DNA of 64,000 nt from the NCBI GenBank assembly GCA_025362295.1, contig JANYGX010000001.1, positions 1 to 64,000 of the forward strand. Reading direction: 5' to 3'. Each line of letters opens with the position of its first letter. Positions within the stretch are counted from its first letter, which is position 1. Below the pieces are notes generated by a model, which was not told the DNA's origin, ran no database searches, and worked only from the letters and a program-made list of their open reading frames with translations. Both the position numbers and the translations under genes were made by a program. Of this stretch, positions 18,103 through 27,435 are shown piece by piece. The DNA is from Sphingomonadales bacterium (GTDB taxonomy: Bacteria; Pseudomonadota; Alphaproteobacteria; Sphingomonadales; Sphingomonadaceae).

Positions 18103-18849
18103 TTACAAAAAGTTATTCGGCCAAATCATTGTCCGCCACATATGGGCCACTGGCGAGCGATCAAAACCGAGGCCTTCAACGGGCTGCCTGAAGTTGCGGC
18201 CTATAACATCAGCGAGCTCTTCAGGGTCATGGTCGGTTGTGTCATCAAAGAAATAAAGATCGTTAAGCGTAACCTGTCGGGCGGTCATATACCATTTATG
18301 CTGGCGGGCATAAGCCGCATCTTCCTGAATATAATTCGGAATTTTATAGTCTTTGCCAAAAAATTTATGATAGCTTTCAGGGTAGGCATAACCAACATCA
18401 GGATCGGCAACATAGCGCAACGCTTGATGATACTGCACGGCCCACGCCACCTCCTCGCTCACGTAGGGCGCAATCATCTGGGCACTCCAGTAACCGTGAT
18501 CCGCGCGTATAAAACAGCCATTGGAAATATCATGAAGCAGGCAGGCCATAATAATTTTTTCATCCTGCCCAGCATCAAGCGCGCGCTTGGCACTGCCCAG
18601 CAGGTGCCGTCGGGTGATGCTCTCAAACCGGTATTTGAAAAAATCGATAAGTGTGGGGCGCTCGGTCATTGGTGGCAAGGCCGGATTATCCCCCATCATC
18701 ATAACTGTATTGGCATCAAGCTGCTTCAGTTGCTCCATTTCTGTATTGGGCACACCTGTACCTATGCGGCCAATCGGCGATGAAAACACTAAGCGTGTGT
18801 AGCCCTGCTGCGGGTTGCCCATATTGGGTGCTGCATCATCCATGCACAT
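18103..18849 (-). CDS. HD-domain protein
   Basis: About 248 residues. The HD signature is CLLHDISNG near the middle, with an earlier RRHLLGSAKRAL and later ADHGYWSA and VQYHQALRY that can supply metal-binding His. Proteins of this kind are metal-dependent phosphohydrolases of unknown substrate; there is no linked sensory domain. The ATG at 18849 (or 18843) overlaps the end of the upstream esterase-like gene; an upstream TTG at 18864 is less likely. Sits in a tight minus-strand series cobT, phytase-like, HD, tilS. Confidence 0.75.
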   Translation of the reverse strand: MCMDDAAPNMGNPQQGYTRLVFSSPIGRIGTGVPNTEMEQLKQLDANTVMMMGDNPALPPMTERPTLIDFFKYRFESITRRHLLGSAKRALDAGQDEKIIMACLLHDISNGCFIRADHGYWSAQMIAPYVSEEVAWAVQYHQALRYVADPDVGYAYPESYHKFFGKDYKIPNYIQEDAAYARQHKWYMTARQVTLNDLYFFDDTTDHDPEELADVIGRNFRQPVEGLGFDRSPVAHMWRTMIWPNNFL

Positions 18850-19882
18850 GTTTTGTCCATTCAAATTTCATCAGCAACGTGCGCTGCAAGCCGGAAAAAT
18901 TATCGTCTGAAATAATATAGAGAAAGGTGCGGCCAGATTTTTCAATAACCGCAAGCCCTTCCATGTTGTCAATCGACATTGGCGGTGCCCAGCTTGCCAG
19001 TGTTGCGCCGTCGACAATTTCACCTTTACGCACATGCGAAAGATCATAATGCTGAAGTGCGGCACCGACGCCGCCAAGTATGGAGAAACGTCGCTCTAGC
19101 ACCAGTAATGTGCCGTCTGCAAGCCAATGCGCATCGGTCGCTTTAAAACCGGCAGGCGGACGAATGGCAAAATCGATCACTTCGCCGCTGGAACGAACCA
19201 TACGCGCCGCTTTGCCAAGACCCTTGCCATCCGGTGATGCCACATCACCTTCTTCCGATACGGCGAGAAATGAATCCGGATTTTCTGCCAGTGCCTCTAC
19301 GCCGCCATTCAGCGGTAGTTTGGCAAAAAAATCTGCAAAATCTTCGTGCAAAGGCTTTCCAGGTGCGTTCAGAAGGTTTTCGATGGGTGCATCAGCGGTC
19401 CAAGCATAACGCAGAAACCGGTGATGATGTTCAAAGCTGATATCAACTGCATTATCAAAAGGCGCCAGTTCTACGCTTTCACAGTCGGTTTCAAATTTGG
19501 TTGATAGTGCCTCACCCTTGTCATCACGAAACGGCGCTATCAGGCCTGAATGAACAGCCACAAGCTGATCATCTTTTTCAGTTAAATCAAACACGCCCCA
19601 GTTGCCCTCGTCGCTGATTGCAAGCAACCGTTTGCCGTCCGGCAGCATCCGCAAGCCAGACCAGCCGCCAAAGTTTTTGTGCTGAGATTTAAGCTCCAGC
19701 CCGCCACGATACACCAATGCGCCAACTGTATTTCTGCGCGTATCGTCAGGATATAGCGAGATAGGCTTTGAAGCTATCACCAATGGCTCAATCGATTTTA
19801 TGGCGACTTTAACCGTGCTTTCTGCGCCCGCTGTGGCTGACGCAACGATAGCGGCAAACAGCAAAGCCATAGCCACGCGCAT
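18836..19882 (-). CDS. phytase-like esterase domain protein, exported
   Basis: 348 residues with a cleavable signal peptide ([20 protein letters not shown]). The body matches the esterase-like activity of phytase family (beta-propeller): GGWSGLRMLPDGKRLLAISD, GGVEALAENPDSFLAVSEEG, DAHWLADGTLLVLERRF and IDNMEGLAVIE repeat the blade pattern. Its substrate in bacteria is unknown. The ATG overlaps the cobT stop by one base (TGATG), so it is translationally coupled to cobT, an arrangement I recall from other alphaproteobacteria. Confidence 0.82.
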   Translation of the reverse strand: MRVAMALLFAAIVASATAGAESTVKVAIKSIEPLVIASKPISLYPDDTRRNTVGALVYRGGLELKSQHKNFGGWSGLRMLPDGKRLLAISDEGNWGVFDLTEKDDQLVAVHSGLIAPFRDDKGEALSTKFETDCESVELAPFDNAVDISFEHHHRFLRYAWTADAPIENLLNAPGKPLHEDFADFFAKLPLNGGVEALAENPDSFLAVSEEGDVASPDGKGLGKAARMVRSSGEVIDFAIRPPAGFKATDAHWLADGTLLVLERRFSILGGVGAALQHYDLSHVRKGEIVDGATLASWAPPMSIDNMEGLAVIEKSGRTFLYIISDDNFSGLQRTLLMKFEWTKHVHG

Positions 19883-21747
19883 CAGGCGGCCCGCTTCTTT
19901 TGAGCGCGGTGCGGCAAGCGTGCCGTGTCCTCAAACAATTTTGCCAGCTGCTCGGTCATCACGCCGCCCAGCTGTTCAGCATCCATAATGGTGACAGCGC
20001 GCTTGTAATATCGGGTAACGTCATGGCCAATGCCAATGGCAATAAGTTCAACCGGTGAGCGGGTTTCAATCCAGCCGATCACCTGCCGCAAATGCCGCTC
20101 CAGATAAGTGCCGGAATTCACCGACAGTGTGCTGTCGTCCACAGGAGCGCCATCGGATATCACCATCAGAATACGACGATCTTCCGGCCGAGCCACCAGC
20201 CTGCTGTGTGCCCATAACAGCGCTTCGCCGTCTATGTTTTCTTTGAGCAAACCCTCGCGCATCATCAGGCCAAGATTTTTGCGCGCCCGCCGCCACGGTG
20301 CGTCGGCTGTTTTATAGATGATGTGGCGAAGATCATTGAGACGGCCAGGCTTGGCTGGTCGACCACTGCCAAGCCATTTCTCTCGCGACTGGCCGCCTTT
20401 CCAGGCGCGCGTGGTAAAGCCAAGAATTTCAACCTTCACATTGCAGCGCTCCAGCGTGCGCGCCAGAATGTCGCCGCAAATTGCAGCAATCGAAATGGGT
20501 CGGCCGCGCATGGAGCCTGAATTATCGATAAGCAGTGTGACGACTGTATCGCGAAACTCGGTTTCCTGTTCCATTTTGTAACTCAGCGCATGGGAGGGTT
20601 CGGTGATGATGCGCGACAGCCGTGCCGGATCAAGCACGCCTTCCTCCAGATCAAATTCCCAGGCCCGGTTCTGCTGGGCCATCAAGCGGCGTTGCAAGCG
20701 GTTGGCAAGTTTTGTAACAGCGCCTTGCAAGTGCAGAAGTTGCTGATCAAGATAGGCGCGCAGTCGTGTCAGCTCGTCATCATCACATAAATCAGCAGCA
20801 CTCACCACTTCATCATGGTCCGTTGTGTAGGCGTTGTAATCAAAGCCGGGTGGCAAATCGCTTAATGGGCTGTTGGGCCTAAACGGTGTGCGGCCTTCAG
20901 TGCCATCTTCACCAAGCTCGGACTCCATAACCTCGTCGGATTCCATATCGGTGCTGGTTTCATCGGAAGTCTCACTCTCTTCCTGACGGGTATTCTGGTC
21001 CTGATCATCACTCGCCTCGTTGCCGCTGTCTTCATCGTCGCCCCCCTCATCCTTTGGGGTATCATCCTCGCGCTCTTCGTCAGTGTCATCCTTGCTGTCA
21101 TCACTATCGTCCGCAGGTTCATCAGCAAGCGCAAGGTCTGCCAGAATGTGCCGCGTCAACCTGGCGAACGCTGCCTGATCGTCAACAGCGCCTTTGAGCG
21201 CCTGCATATGCACGCCAGCGTCTGTTTCTATCCAGCGCCGCACCAGATCAACCGCTGCGGCTGCCACCTGCGGCGGTTTCTCGGCTGTGAGTTGCTCACG
21301 AACCAGGAGACCGATAGCTGTAGCCAGAGGCACCTCATCTTTGGCGCGGGCACGGGTTATCGGGTCAATCCGGCAACGTGCCTCGGTCATTGCGGCAAGG
21401 TTCGTCGCGACACCTGCCATGCTGCGTGTGCCAATAGCCTCAATCCGCGCTTGTTCAACAGCATTGTAGACATCACGCGCAAGTCCTGAGGCTGGTTGTT
21501 GCAGCGTGTGCAGTGCCTCATTGTGAAAGCGCTTGCGCAAAGCCAATGTGTCGCACCAGCCGCGCGCCTCCTGCACCTGAGCGTCTGGCAGAGTGCGTTG
21601 CGGTTGCAATACCCGGGCATGGGTGCCAGTGGATGATGGCTTATCGGATGTGTAAGCCACATCGAACGCAGCGTCCTGACCTAGGGCACGCATTGTCGCT
21701 GTCAGCGCCAAACGGAAATCTTCAAGAGGGTTGCCAGAAGTGCTCAT
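19882..21747 (-). CDS. cobT: cobaltochelatase subunit CobT
   Basis: AAA-associated subunit of the aerobic cobaltochelatase CobNST, which inserts cobalt into hydrogenobyrinate a,c-diamide in B12 synthesis. About 621 residues from the ATG at 21747 ([11 protein letters not shown]). It has an N-terminal helical domain, a long acidic Asp/Glu/Ser linker at about 205-300, and a C-terminal von Willebrand A domain with the metal-binding [10 protein letters not shown] at about 400 and the CobT-specific [10 protein letters not shown] and GRLNDLRHI. Neither cobS, its usual upstream neighbour, nor cobN is in the window. Confidence 0.93.
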   Translation of the reverse strand: MSTSGNPLEDFRLALTATMRALGQDAAFDVAYTSDKPSSTGTHARVLQPQRTLPDAQVQEARGWCDTLALRKRFHNEALHTLQQPASGLARDVYNAVEQARIEAIGTRSMAGVATNLAAMTEARCRIDPITRARAKDEVPLATAIGLLVREQLTAEKPPQVAAAAVDLVRRWIETDAGVHMQALKGAVDDQAAFARLTRHILADLALADEPADDSDDSKDDTDEEREDDTPKDEGGDDEDSGNEASDDQDQNTRQEESETSDETSTDMESDEVMESELGEDGTEGRTPFRPNSPLSDLPPGFDYNAYTTDHDEVVSAADLCDDDELTRLRAYLDQQLLHLQGAVTKLANRLQRRLMAQQNRAWEFDLEEGVLDPARLSRIITEPSHALSYKMEQETEFRDTVVTLLIDNSGSMRGRPISIAAICGDILARTLERCNVKVEILGFTTRAWKGGQSREKWLGSGRPAKPGRLNDLRHIIYKTADAPWRRARKNLGLMMREGLLKENIDGEALLWAHSRLVARPEDRRILMVISDGAPVDDSTLSVNSGTYLERHLRQVIGWIETRSPVELIAIGIGHDVTRYYKRAVTIMDAEQLGGVMTEQLAKLFEDTARLPHRAQKKRAA

Positions 21748-21779
21748 ACACAATCAAATGTTGCGTTGCAGCCGCCAAG

Positions 21780-22397
21780 TCAAATGTTAGTTTTTGGTTG
21801 GTGCATTTTTTCCGGTAGACCTTTTTTCCACATGAGCACATACAGCCCGCCACTGGCTGCGGCTAGCGAAACCATCGTCACTTTCAGGGGCATGATCAGC
21901 GCGACGGCCCAATTATGTTCTCCAGCGGCCAGCAAAATTGCCAGCATCAAGGCCATTTGCGATACTGTCGAGGCTTTGCCCAGCAGCAGCGGCAAAAGCG
22001 CATGGCCAAGTCGAAACATCCAACTTGCCAGTGCCCCTGCCAGTATCATCAAGTCCCTCACCAGCACGACAAGGGCCAACCACCATGCCATTTGACCAAC
22101 ATTAGCAAGCGCGAGTGCAGTGGTTACCAATAATGCTTTATCAGCCAGTGGATCGAGTATTTCCCCCACTGTGCTCCGGGCGTTATAAAATCGCGCAATT
22201 GTTCCATCGGCCATGTCCGAAAGCGCTGCAATAACAAATATAAACGTTGCCAGCGGCCAATGCTCGCTCTCGATGGCATCCGCAATGGGTATAACCAGCA
22301 ACAATCGAAGCACACTGAGCACATTGGGGACATGCCTGATCCAGCCGACAGCAGCTGGTCGCACCCGATTTTCCATGGCAACCTCAGACATCATCAT
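21780..22397 (-). CDS. CDP-alcohol phosphatidyltransferase family protein
   Basis: Inner-membrane enzyme of phospholipid synthesis. 205 residues with about five membrane segments. The full family motif DGx2ARx8Gx3Dx3D is present: DMADGTIARFYNARSTVG then EILDPLADK (about residues 60-90). Closest in size and layout to phosphatidylglycerophosphate synthase (PgsA) or a CDP-type cardiolipin synthase; I cannot separate these. Start within ATGATGATG at 22397. Confidence 0.87.
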   Translation of the reverse strand: MMMSEVAMENRVRPAAVGWIRHVPNVLSVLRLLLVIPIADAIESEHWPLATFIFVIAALSDMADGTIARFYNARSTVGEILDPLADKALLVTTALALANVGQMAWWLALVVLVRDLMILAGALASWMFRLGHALLPLLLGKASTVSQMALMLAILLAAGEHNWAVALIMPLKVTMVSLAAASGGLYVLMWKKGLPEKMHQPKTNI

Positions 22398-22473
22398 GGA
22401 CCTTCCACATTTTTAAACGCTAGAAGTGGGGCTTCAAATTTGTTACGTCAAGCACCCAAGCGGAGAATAGTCT

Positions 22474-22926
22474 ATGTTTCATCAACTTAACTCACATTTT
22501 TCTGTCGCCGGGCAGCTATCAGTGGCGGATATGACGACTGTTGCAGCGGCTGGCTACAAAGTGGTTATCAACAACCGGCCAGACAATGAGGAGCCGGGCC
22601 AGCCCTCCCACGCTGATATGGCAGCGGCGGCTAGGGCGGCTGGGTTGCTGTACAGCCATATACCGGTCGGTCGTGCCGGGCTCGACGGCACTATGATTGC
22701 CACTATGGTCGCCGTGCTGGCTGCTGCAGATAAAGGTCCGGTACTTGCGTTTTGTCGTTCTGGTGCCCGTTCAACCATGCTCTGGTCAGTGGCAAGAGCG
22801 GCAACCGGGGCCGATGTGGATGTGCTGATGGCTGAAGCCGCTCGTGCCGGACAGGACATCAGTGGGATGGCGGAGATGCTGCGCAGCATGAAGCACGATA
22901 GTCCAAATGCGATAAATCACGGATAG
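22474..22926 (+). CDS. TIGR01244-type phosphatase/sulfurtransferase domain (Blh-like)
   Basis: 150 residues. A dual-specificity-phosphatase-like domain with the active loop CRSGARSTMLW near residue 90 and the conserved KVVINNRPDNEEPGQP near the N-terminus, as in the beta-lactamase hydrolase-like (DUF442) family, which elsewhere is fused to a persulfide dioxygenase domain and linked to sulfide handling. Here the domain stands alone. ATG with GGAG upstream. Divergent from the phosphatidyltransferase. Confidence 0.82.
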   Translation: MFHQLNSHFSVAGQLSVADMTTVAAAGYKVVINNRPDNEEPGQPSHADMAAAARAAGLLYSHIPVGRAGLDGTMIATMVAVLAAADKGPVLAFCRSGARSTMLWSVARAATGADVDVLMAEAARAGQDISGMAEMLRSMKHDSPNAINHG

Positions 22927-22981
22927 CGAGATACGTGCTTAACATTGCGAATAAATATTAACTGTATCTTACCCATTGATA

Positions 22982-22994
22982 TGTACGTCGTACA
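22982..22994. promoter_or_regulatory. possible operator palindrome before the glycosylation genes
   Basis: TGTACG-T-CGTACA is a perfect 13-base palindrome 55 bases before the O-antigen-ligase-like gene, in an AT-rich leader. It has the size of a dimeric repressor or activator site. No regulator gene lies next to it. Confidence 0.35.
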
Positions 22995-23048
22995 AAGACA
23001 ATAAGATGATCAAAGTATATAATAAATAAACGGATGTCCGGATAACAT

Positions 23049-24317
23049 ATGCGTGATCTTTTTCTGTCTGCACTGTTGCTTTTCAGCATTCCGATCATAC
23101 TCCTTTATCCTCACATTGGTATTCTTGTGTGGTCTTGGGTATCGTATTTTAACCCGCACCGCCTGTCCTTTGGTTTTATGACCGATATGCCACTCTTGGT
23201 GGTTATTGGCGGCTTCACAATATTTTCCTGGATTATTTCAAGCGAACCCAAATTGCCGCCTAATCATCCGATTTTATGGTCTATATTGCTGTTTTTGACA
23301 TGGACTCTGGTGACCACGGCATTTTCGCAAAACCTGAACCTGTCACTGGATAAGCTGAATACTTTTTATAAAATAATATTGTTCACGGTTCTGACAATTG
23401 TGATGATCAACAAGCGATACCGTGTCGAACATCTTATGCTCATTATTTGCGTATCTCTTGGCTTTTTTGCCCTCAAAGGGGCTTTTGGCACCATAGTGTC
23501 AGCTGGTAAATATTCATTTGAAGGTCCGCCGGCAACATTTTTGCAGGACCGCAACGATTTGGCCCTGGCGTTTGTCATGATGTTGCCAATGCTGCGTTAT
23601 TTTCAGATCCATTCCAAGGTGGTGTTGATAAAACTTGCAGCAATTGCAGCGTTTCCGGTTACAATCATTGCCATTCTCGGGACTCAATCAAGGGGAGGGG
23701 TGCTGGCATTGGCAGCGACCGGGCTCTGGCTCATCTGGAAATCAAGACGACGCGCTGTAACCCTGCTAACTGTTGCAGCCATTTCGTTGATGGCCGTTAG
23801 CTTTGTGCCAGCGAACTGGACAGAACGCATAAAAGGCATACAATCTGCAGCCGACAAAGACACATCAGCTGAAGGGCGATTGCAGATGTGGCGATTTGCC
23901 CTCGATCTGACTGCCGATCATCCGATAGTGGGCGGCGGATTCAAGACTTTTGGCAATCGCAGTTTTTCGAGCACTTACCTGCCGCAAGGCATCCCGCTGC
24001 GGGCATCCCACTCGATGTATTTCGAAGCTCTGGGGGAACACGGTTATGTCGGGCTATTTTTATTGCTGATGGTGTTCAGCACCTCGTTCTTAACGTCCAG
24101 TCAAACCGCCCGATTGTGTAAAAATCAGCCTGATCTCAAATGGGCGGCTGACATGAATACGGCCTTTCAAGCTGGAATACTGGGTTTTATTGTCGGCGGT
24201 GCCTTTCTTGAATTGATCGTGTTTGATCTCAGTTACCATATCTGCGCGTTAATCCTGATTCTCAATATACTGGTCAAATCAAGCCTTAAAGGGGATAAGC
24301 AGGGGGTAGCGGCCTAA
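23049..24317 (+). CDS. O-antigen ligase-like protein (exosortase-A-associated O-glycosylation ligase type)
   Basis: Polytopic membrane protein of 422 residues with about ten membrane segments and a large periplasmic loop containing TSAEGRLQMWRFALDLTADH and PIVGGGFKTFG, the Wzy/WaaL-type hallmark, with H in LRASHSMYFEALGEHG. The N-terminus (YPHIGILVWSWVSYFNPHRL) matches the group annotated as putative O-glycosylation ligase associated with exosortase A. Such enzymes transfer or polymerise glycans on the periplasmic side. Exosortase itself is not in the window. First of three plus-strand genes, followed by two glycosyltransferases. Confidence 0.85.
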   Translation: MRDLFLSALLLFSIPIILLYPHIGILVWSWVSYFNPHRLSFGFMTDMPLLVVIGGFTIFSWIISSEPKLPPNHPILWSILLFLTWTLVTTAFSQNLNLSLDKLNTFYKIILFTVLTIVMINKRYRVEHLMLIICVSLGFFALKGAFGTIVSAGKYSFEGPPATFLQDRNDLALAFVMMLPMLRYFQIHSKVVLIKLAAIAAFPVTIIAILGTQSRGGVLALAATGLWLIWKSRRRAVTLLTVAAISLMAVSFVPANWTERIKGIQSAADKDTSAEGRLQMWRFALDLTADHPIVGGGFKTFGNRSFSSTYLPQGIPLRASHSMYFEALGEHGYVGLFLLLMVFSTSFLTSSQTARLCKNQPDLKWAADMNTAFQAGILGFIVGGAFLELIVFDLSYHICALILILNILVKSSLKGDKQGVAA

Positions 24318-24370
24318 AATCGCCATGATTGCACCGTTAAAAGCAATCAATGAATTGGCGAGGTCGCACT

Positions 24371-25639
24371 ATGGCAGCATCACATTTTTTACCAGCGCAG
24401 CGCAATGAACCATTGTCACCGTTGAGGCTGGCTTTGTTTTCGGGTAATTATAACTACGTTACAGACGGTGCCAACCGGGCGCTTAACCGGCTTGTTGCCT
24501 ATCTGGAACGGCAAGGTGTGGCTGTCAGGGTGTATTCACCAACCACGGCAACGCCGGCCTTCAAACCGCAGGGCACACTGGTATCTGTACCTTCTATCGG
24601 CATTCCGACACGGCCTGATTACCGCCTAGCAACCGGTCTGCCCAAAGCTATTGTTGCGGATATCGAGGCTTTCAAGCCCAACCTGTTTCATCTCTCTGCG
24701 CCGGACATGCTTGGTCACGCTGCCCTCAAACTGGCAGAAAAGTCGCACATACCTGCCGTCGCCTCTGTGCACACGCGTTTCGATACCTACATGCAATACT
24801 ATAACCTAAAGTGGGTTGATGCCATTTTCAGCGGCATTCTCAAACGGTTTTACAAGCGGTGTGCACATGTCTACGCACCGTCCCGATGCATGGCCGACTT
24901 ACTGGAGGCGGACGGTCTGGCGAAGGATGTGCATTTGTGGACACGCGGTGTTGATTGCCAGCGTTTCAACCCGCAGCATCGCAACCAAGCGTGGCGGCAA
25001 TCCCACGGCGTTTCAGGCCATGATGTGGTGATAGCGTTTGCCGGTCGTCTGGTGCGCGAAAAAGGCCTGGATACATTTGTCAGTATCATCAGAGTCCTTA
25101 AGCAACGGGGTCTGCATCATAAAGTTGTGGTGATGGGTGACGGGCCTGAACGGGCATGGTTTGGCGATCGTTTACCAGAAGCCATATTTTTGGGTCACTT
25201 GAACGATGCCGAGCTGGCAACGGCCTATGCCAGCAGCGATATATTTCTAAATCCAAGTATGACGGAATCGTTTGGCAATGTGACACTGGAGGCGATGGCA
25301 TCAGGCCTGCCCGCCGTGTGTGCCAACGCAACCGGCAGCAACTCACTGGTGATGCATGGCCAGACTGGTTATCTTGCTGATGCGCTCGATCCCGATAGCT
25401 ATGCCGATTGTCTGGCACCACTCATCACCAGCACCGTTTTGCGACAGCAGATTGGTCAGGCCGGACGCAAACGCAGCCTCGGGTTTGAATGGGACGCTGT
25501 GATGGCTGATCTCTATACCCGTTATCTTGAGGTTCTGGAGCAACAAAGCAGCCCGGTTCGTCAATCATCATCTGTGATACACAGTGTTCCCAGACCGCGA
25601 TTGCGGGCAATATCCGAGGCGCCCATTGAAGCTGGTTGA
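24371..25639 (+). CDS. glycosyltransferase family 4
   Basis: GT-B retaining glycosyltransferase. About 422 residues from the ATG at 24371, preceded by GCGAGG; an ATG seven codons upstream is possible. N-terminal acceptor domain with GNYNYVTDGANRALNRLV, and the C-terminal donor domain with VIAFAGRLVREKGLDTF, VVMGDGPER, and the nucleotide-sugar motif SMTESFGNVTLEAMASGLP. Sequence style is that of mannosyl- or glucosyltransferases acting on lipids or polysaccharides; donor and acceptor cannot be read. Its 3' end overlaps the next glycosyltransferase. Confidence 0.9.
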   Translation: MAASHFLPAQRNEPLSPLRLALFSGNYNYVTDGANRALNRLVAYLERQGVAVRVYSPTTATPAFKPQGTLVSVPSIGIPTRPDYRLATGLPKAIVADIEAFKPNLFHLSAPDMLGHAALKLAEKSHIPAVASVHTRFDTYMQYYNLKWVDAIFSGILKRFYKRCAHVYAPSRCMADLLEADGLAKDVHLWTRGVDCQRFNPQHRNQAWRQSHGVSGHDVVIAFAGRLVREKGLDTFVSIIRVLKQRGLHHKVVVMGDGPERAWFGDRLPEAIFLGHLNDAELATAYASSDIFLNPSMTESFGNVTLEAMASGLPAVCANATGSNSLVMHGQTGYLADALDPDSYADCLAPLITSTVLRQQIGQAGRKRSLGFEWDAVMADLYTRYLEVLEQQSSPVRQSSSVIHSVPRPRLRAISEAPIEAG

Positions 25640-26825
25640 TGTCGCCGAGTTTTACAGCGAGCAAGGTGGCGGTGTACGCACCTATATTCATCAGAAACTA
25701 AAAGCCGCCAATGCCACGGGTCATGATCTGGTGATTATAGCCCCTGGCCCAGACGACCGGCACGAGGTGCGCGACGGTGGCAAAATAATCTGGATAAAAT
25801 CCCCTTACGAGCGATTTGACAAACGGTATCACCGGTTCAGTGACGCCGCTGCAATTCACCAACACCTCAATAGCGAACAACCAGATGTGGTGGAGGCCTC
25901 CTCACCCTGGATGGGAGCAAGAGCGGTTGCTAGCTGGCCGACGCAAGTCAGTCACCGCAGAGTTCTTAAATCATTTATTTTTCATCAGGATCCTGTGGCG
26001 GTATACCCGCAAACCCTGCTGGGCGGCATATTGGGTGAAAAAGCCGTGGATACATTGTTCGGCTGGTTCTGGACGTATCTGCGAACGCTGGCAGCGCAGT
26101 TTGATACAACCATTGTGGCCAGCCACTGGCTTGAAAAACGCTTGCAAAGTTTTGGTGTCGGCAAGCCGCATGCTGTCCCTTTTGGTATCGAGAAGTTGCT
26201 TTTCTCGCCTGCTTTGCAAAGTGACACCAAACGTCAGGCCATGCTGAAAATGTGTGGCATAGCCGATGTCAGTGCCAGGCTTCTGATCTCGGTGAGCCGC
26301 CATCACCCGGAAAAGCGCCTTGGCACGGTGCTTGGTGCGTTTGCCGAGGCTGCCAAGGCCACCCCGATGGGATTGGTTGTCGTTGGTGACGGGCCGACCC
26401 GACGGTTTGTGCGTCGGCATGCAGCGCGTATTCCTGGTGTTTGTATAGCCGGCCGAATCAACGATCAGGCAGAAGTGGCCACGATGCTGGCGAGCTGTGA
26501 TGCTCTGGTGCACGGGGGTGCGGCTGAAACCTATGGTTTGGTGATTGCGGAAGCGTTATGTTCTGGCTTGCCTGTGGTGGTGCCGGACCGGGGCGGGGCG
26601 GCTGATTTTGCGGATCCGCACTATAGCGAAATCTATAAAACCGGCGACAAGCATGCCTGTGCTAGGGCCATACAGCGGTTGCTGGCGAGACCCGCTGAGG
26701 CTTTGCACCATGCTGCAAGATCAGCCGGGATTGCCCGCGTCTGGACACCATCTGACCATTTTAATGCTCTATTTAATCATTATGACACAAGATTGCGCGA
26801 AAACGTCCGCAATGTGAACAGGTGA
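25626..26825 (+). CDS. glycosyltransferase family 4
   Basis: Second GT-B enzyme of the cluster, about 399 residues. The likely start is TTG at 25626 (reading KLVDVAEFYSEQGGGVRTYI) with GAGG six bases upstream, inside the end of the preceding gene; an ATG at 25584 would add a 14-residue unrelated head. Motifs: LLISVSRHHPEKRLGTVL, VVVGDGPTRR, and the EX7E region AAETYGLVIAEALCSGLP. Overlap implies translational coupling. Substrates unknown; it should act in the same glycan pathway as its neighbours. Confidence 0.88.
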   Translation: MKLVDVAEFYSEQGGGVRTYIHQKLKAANATGHDLVIIAPGPDDRHEVRDGGKIIWIKSPYERFDKRYHRFSDAAAIHQHLNSEQPDVVEASSPWMGARAVASWPTQVSHRRVLKSFIFHQDPVAVYPQTLLGGILGEKAVDTLFGWFWTYLRTLAAQFDTTIVASHWLEKRLQSFGVGKPHAVPFGIEKLLFSPALQSDTKRQAMLKMCGIADVSARLLISVSRHHPEKRLGTVLGAFAEAAKATPMGLVVVGDGPTRRFVRRHAARIPGVCIAGRINDQAEVATMLASCDALVHGGAAETYGLVIAEALCSGLPVVVPDRGGAADFADPHYSEIYKTGDKHACARAIQRLLARPAEALHHAARSAGIARVWTPSDHFNALFNHYDTRLRENVRNVNR

Positions 26826-26830
26826 ATGCC

Positions 26831-27421
26831 ATGAGAGTATTATTTTTATCGAGCCTTGTGTGTCTTGCATGTGTTGTGCCGCTGACCGGCGCTGTTGCAA
26901 AACCCTCAGCTGTGGCGAAGCCCGCAACGCCTACTGAACAAAAAATGGCCGCTATACTGGGACCAGACGCAGCAACCTGCGCGCCTGATTCCATGTCCGT
27001 CGCCGTGCTGGTGCACGTGCGGGGCCTGAAAGACACGCGTGGCCGCGTGCGACTGGAACTCTATTCTGACCACGCTGAAGATTTTCTGAAATCCGGTGCA
27101 GCGCTGGAAGCCCAGCACCGGGTGTTCCGGCGGATTGATGTCCCAACGCCGGCTGGCGGGCAAGCTTACATCTGCATGGCACTGCCAGAGCCCGGACGCT
27201 ATTCCATGGCGGTGCTGCATGACCGCAATAACAATGGCAAACTTGACATCATGAATGATGGTTTTGGTTTTCCTGGAAATCCCAAACTGAGTTGGGCAAA
27301 GCCAAAAGTACAACAGGCCATGTTTGCTGTTGACAGTGGCGTTGGCCATCTGGACGTACTATTGAATTACGTCGCCGGCCTGTCTGTCAAACCGATTGGC
27401 GGCCGCCACACCAAAGAGTAA
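26831..27421 (+). CDS. DUF2141 exported protein
   Basis: About 196 residues with a signal peptide (MRVLFLSSLVCLACVVPLTG). The DUF2141 domain is recognised by VRGLKDTRGRVRLELYSD, PEPGRYSMAVLHDRNNNGKL and DGFGFPGNP. Periplasmic or outer-membrane-associated, function unknown. The ATG at 26831 has AGGTG upstream; a GTG at 26822 overlaps the previous stop. Likely part of the same transcript as the glycosyltransferases and pgi. Confidence 0.85.
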   Translation: MRVLFLSSLVCLACVVPLTGAVAKPSAVAKPATPTEQKMAAILGPDAATCAPDSMSVAVLVHVRGLKDTRGRVRLELYSDHAEDFLKSGAALEAQHRVFRRIDVPTPAGGQAYICMALPEPGRYSMAVLHDRNNNGKLDIMNDGFGFPGNPKLSWAKPKVQQAMFAVDSGVGHLDVLLNYVAGLSVKPIGGRHTKE

Positions 27422-27435
27422 AAGGAATATCCACA

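Noticed and set aside
18025-18783. 252-codon plus-strand ORF
   Set aside because: Opposite the HD-domain protein and tilS start; no start signal or recognisable domain.
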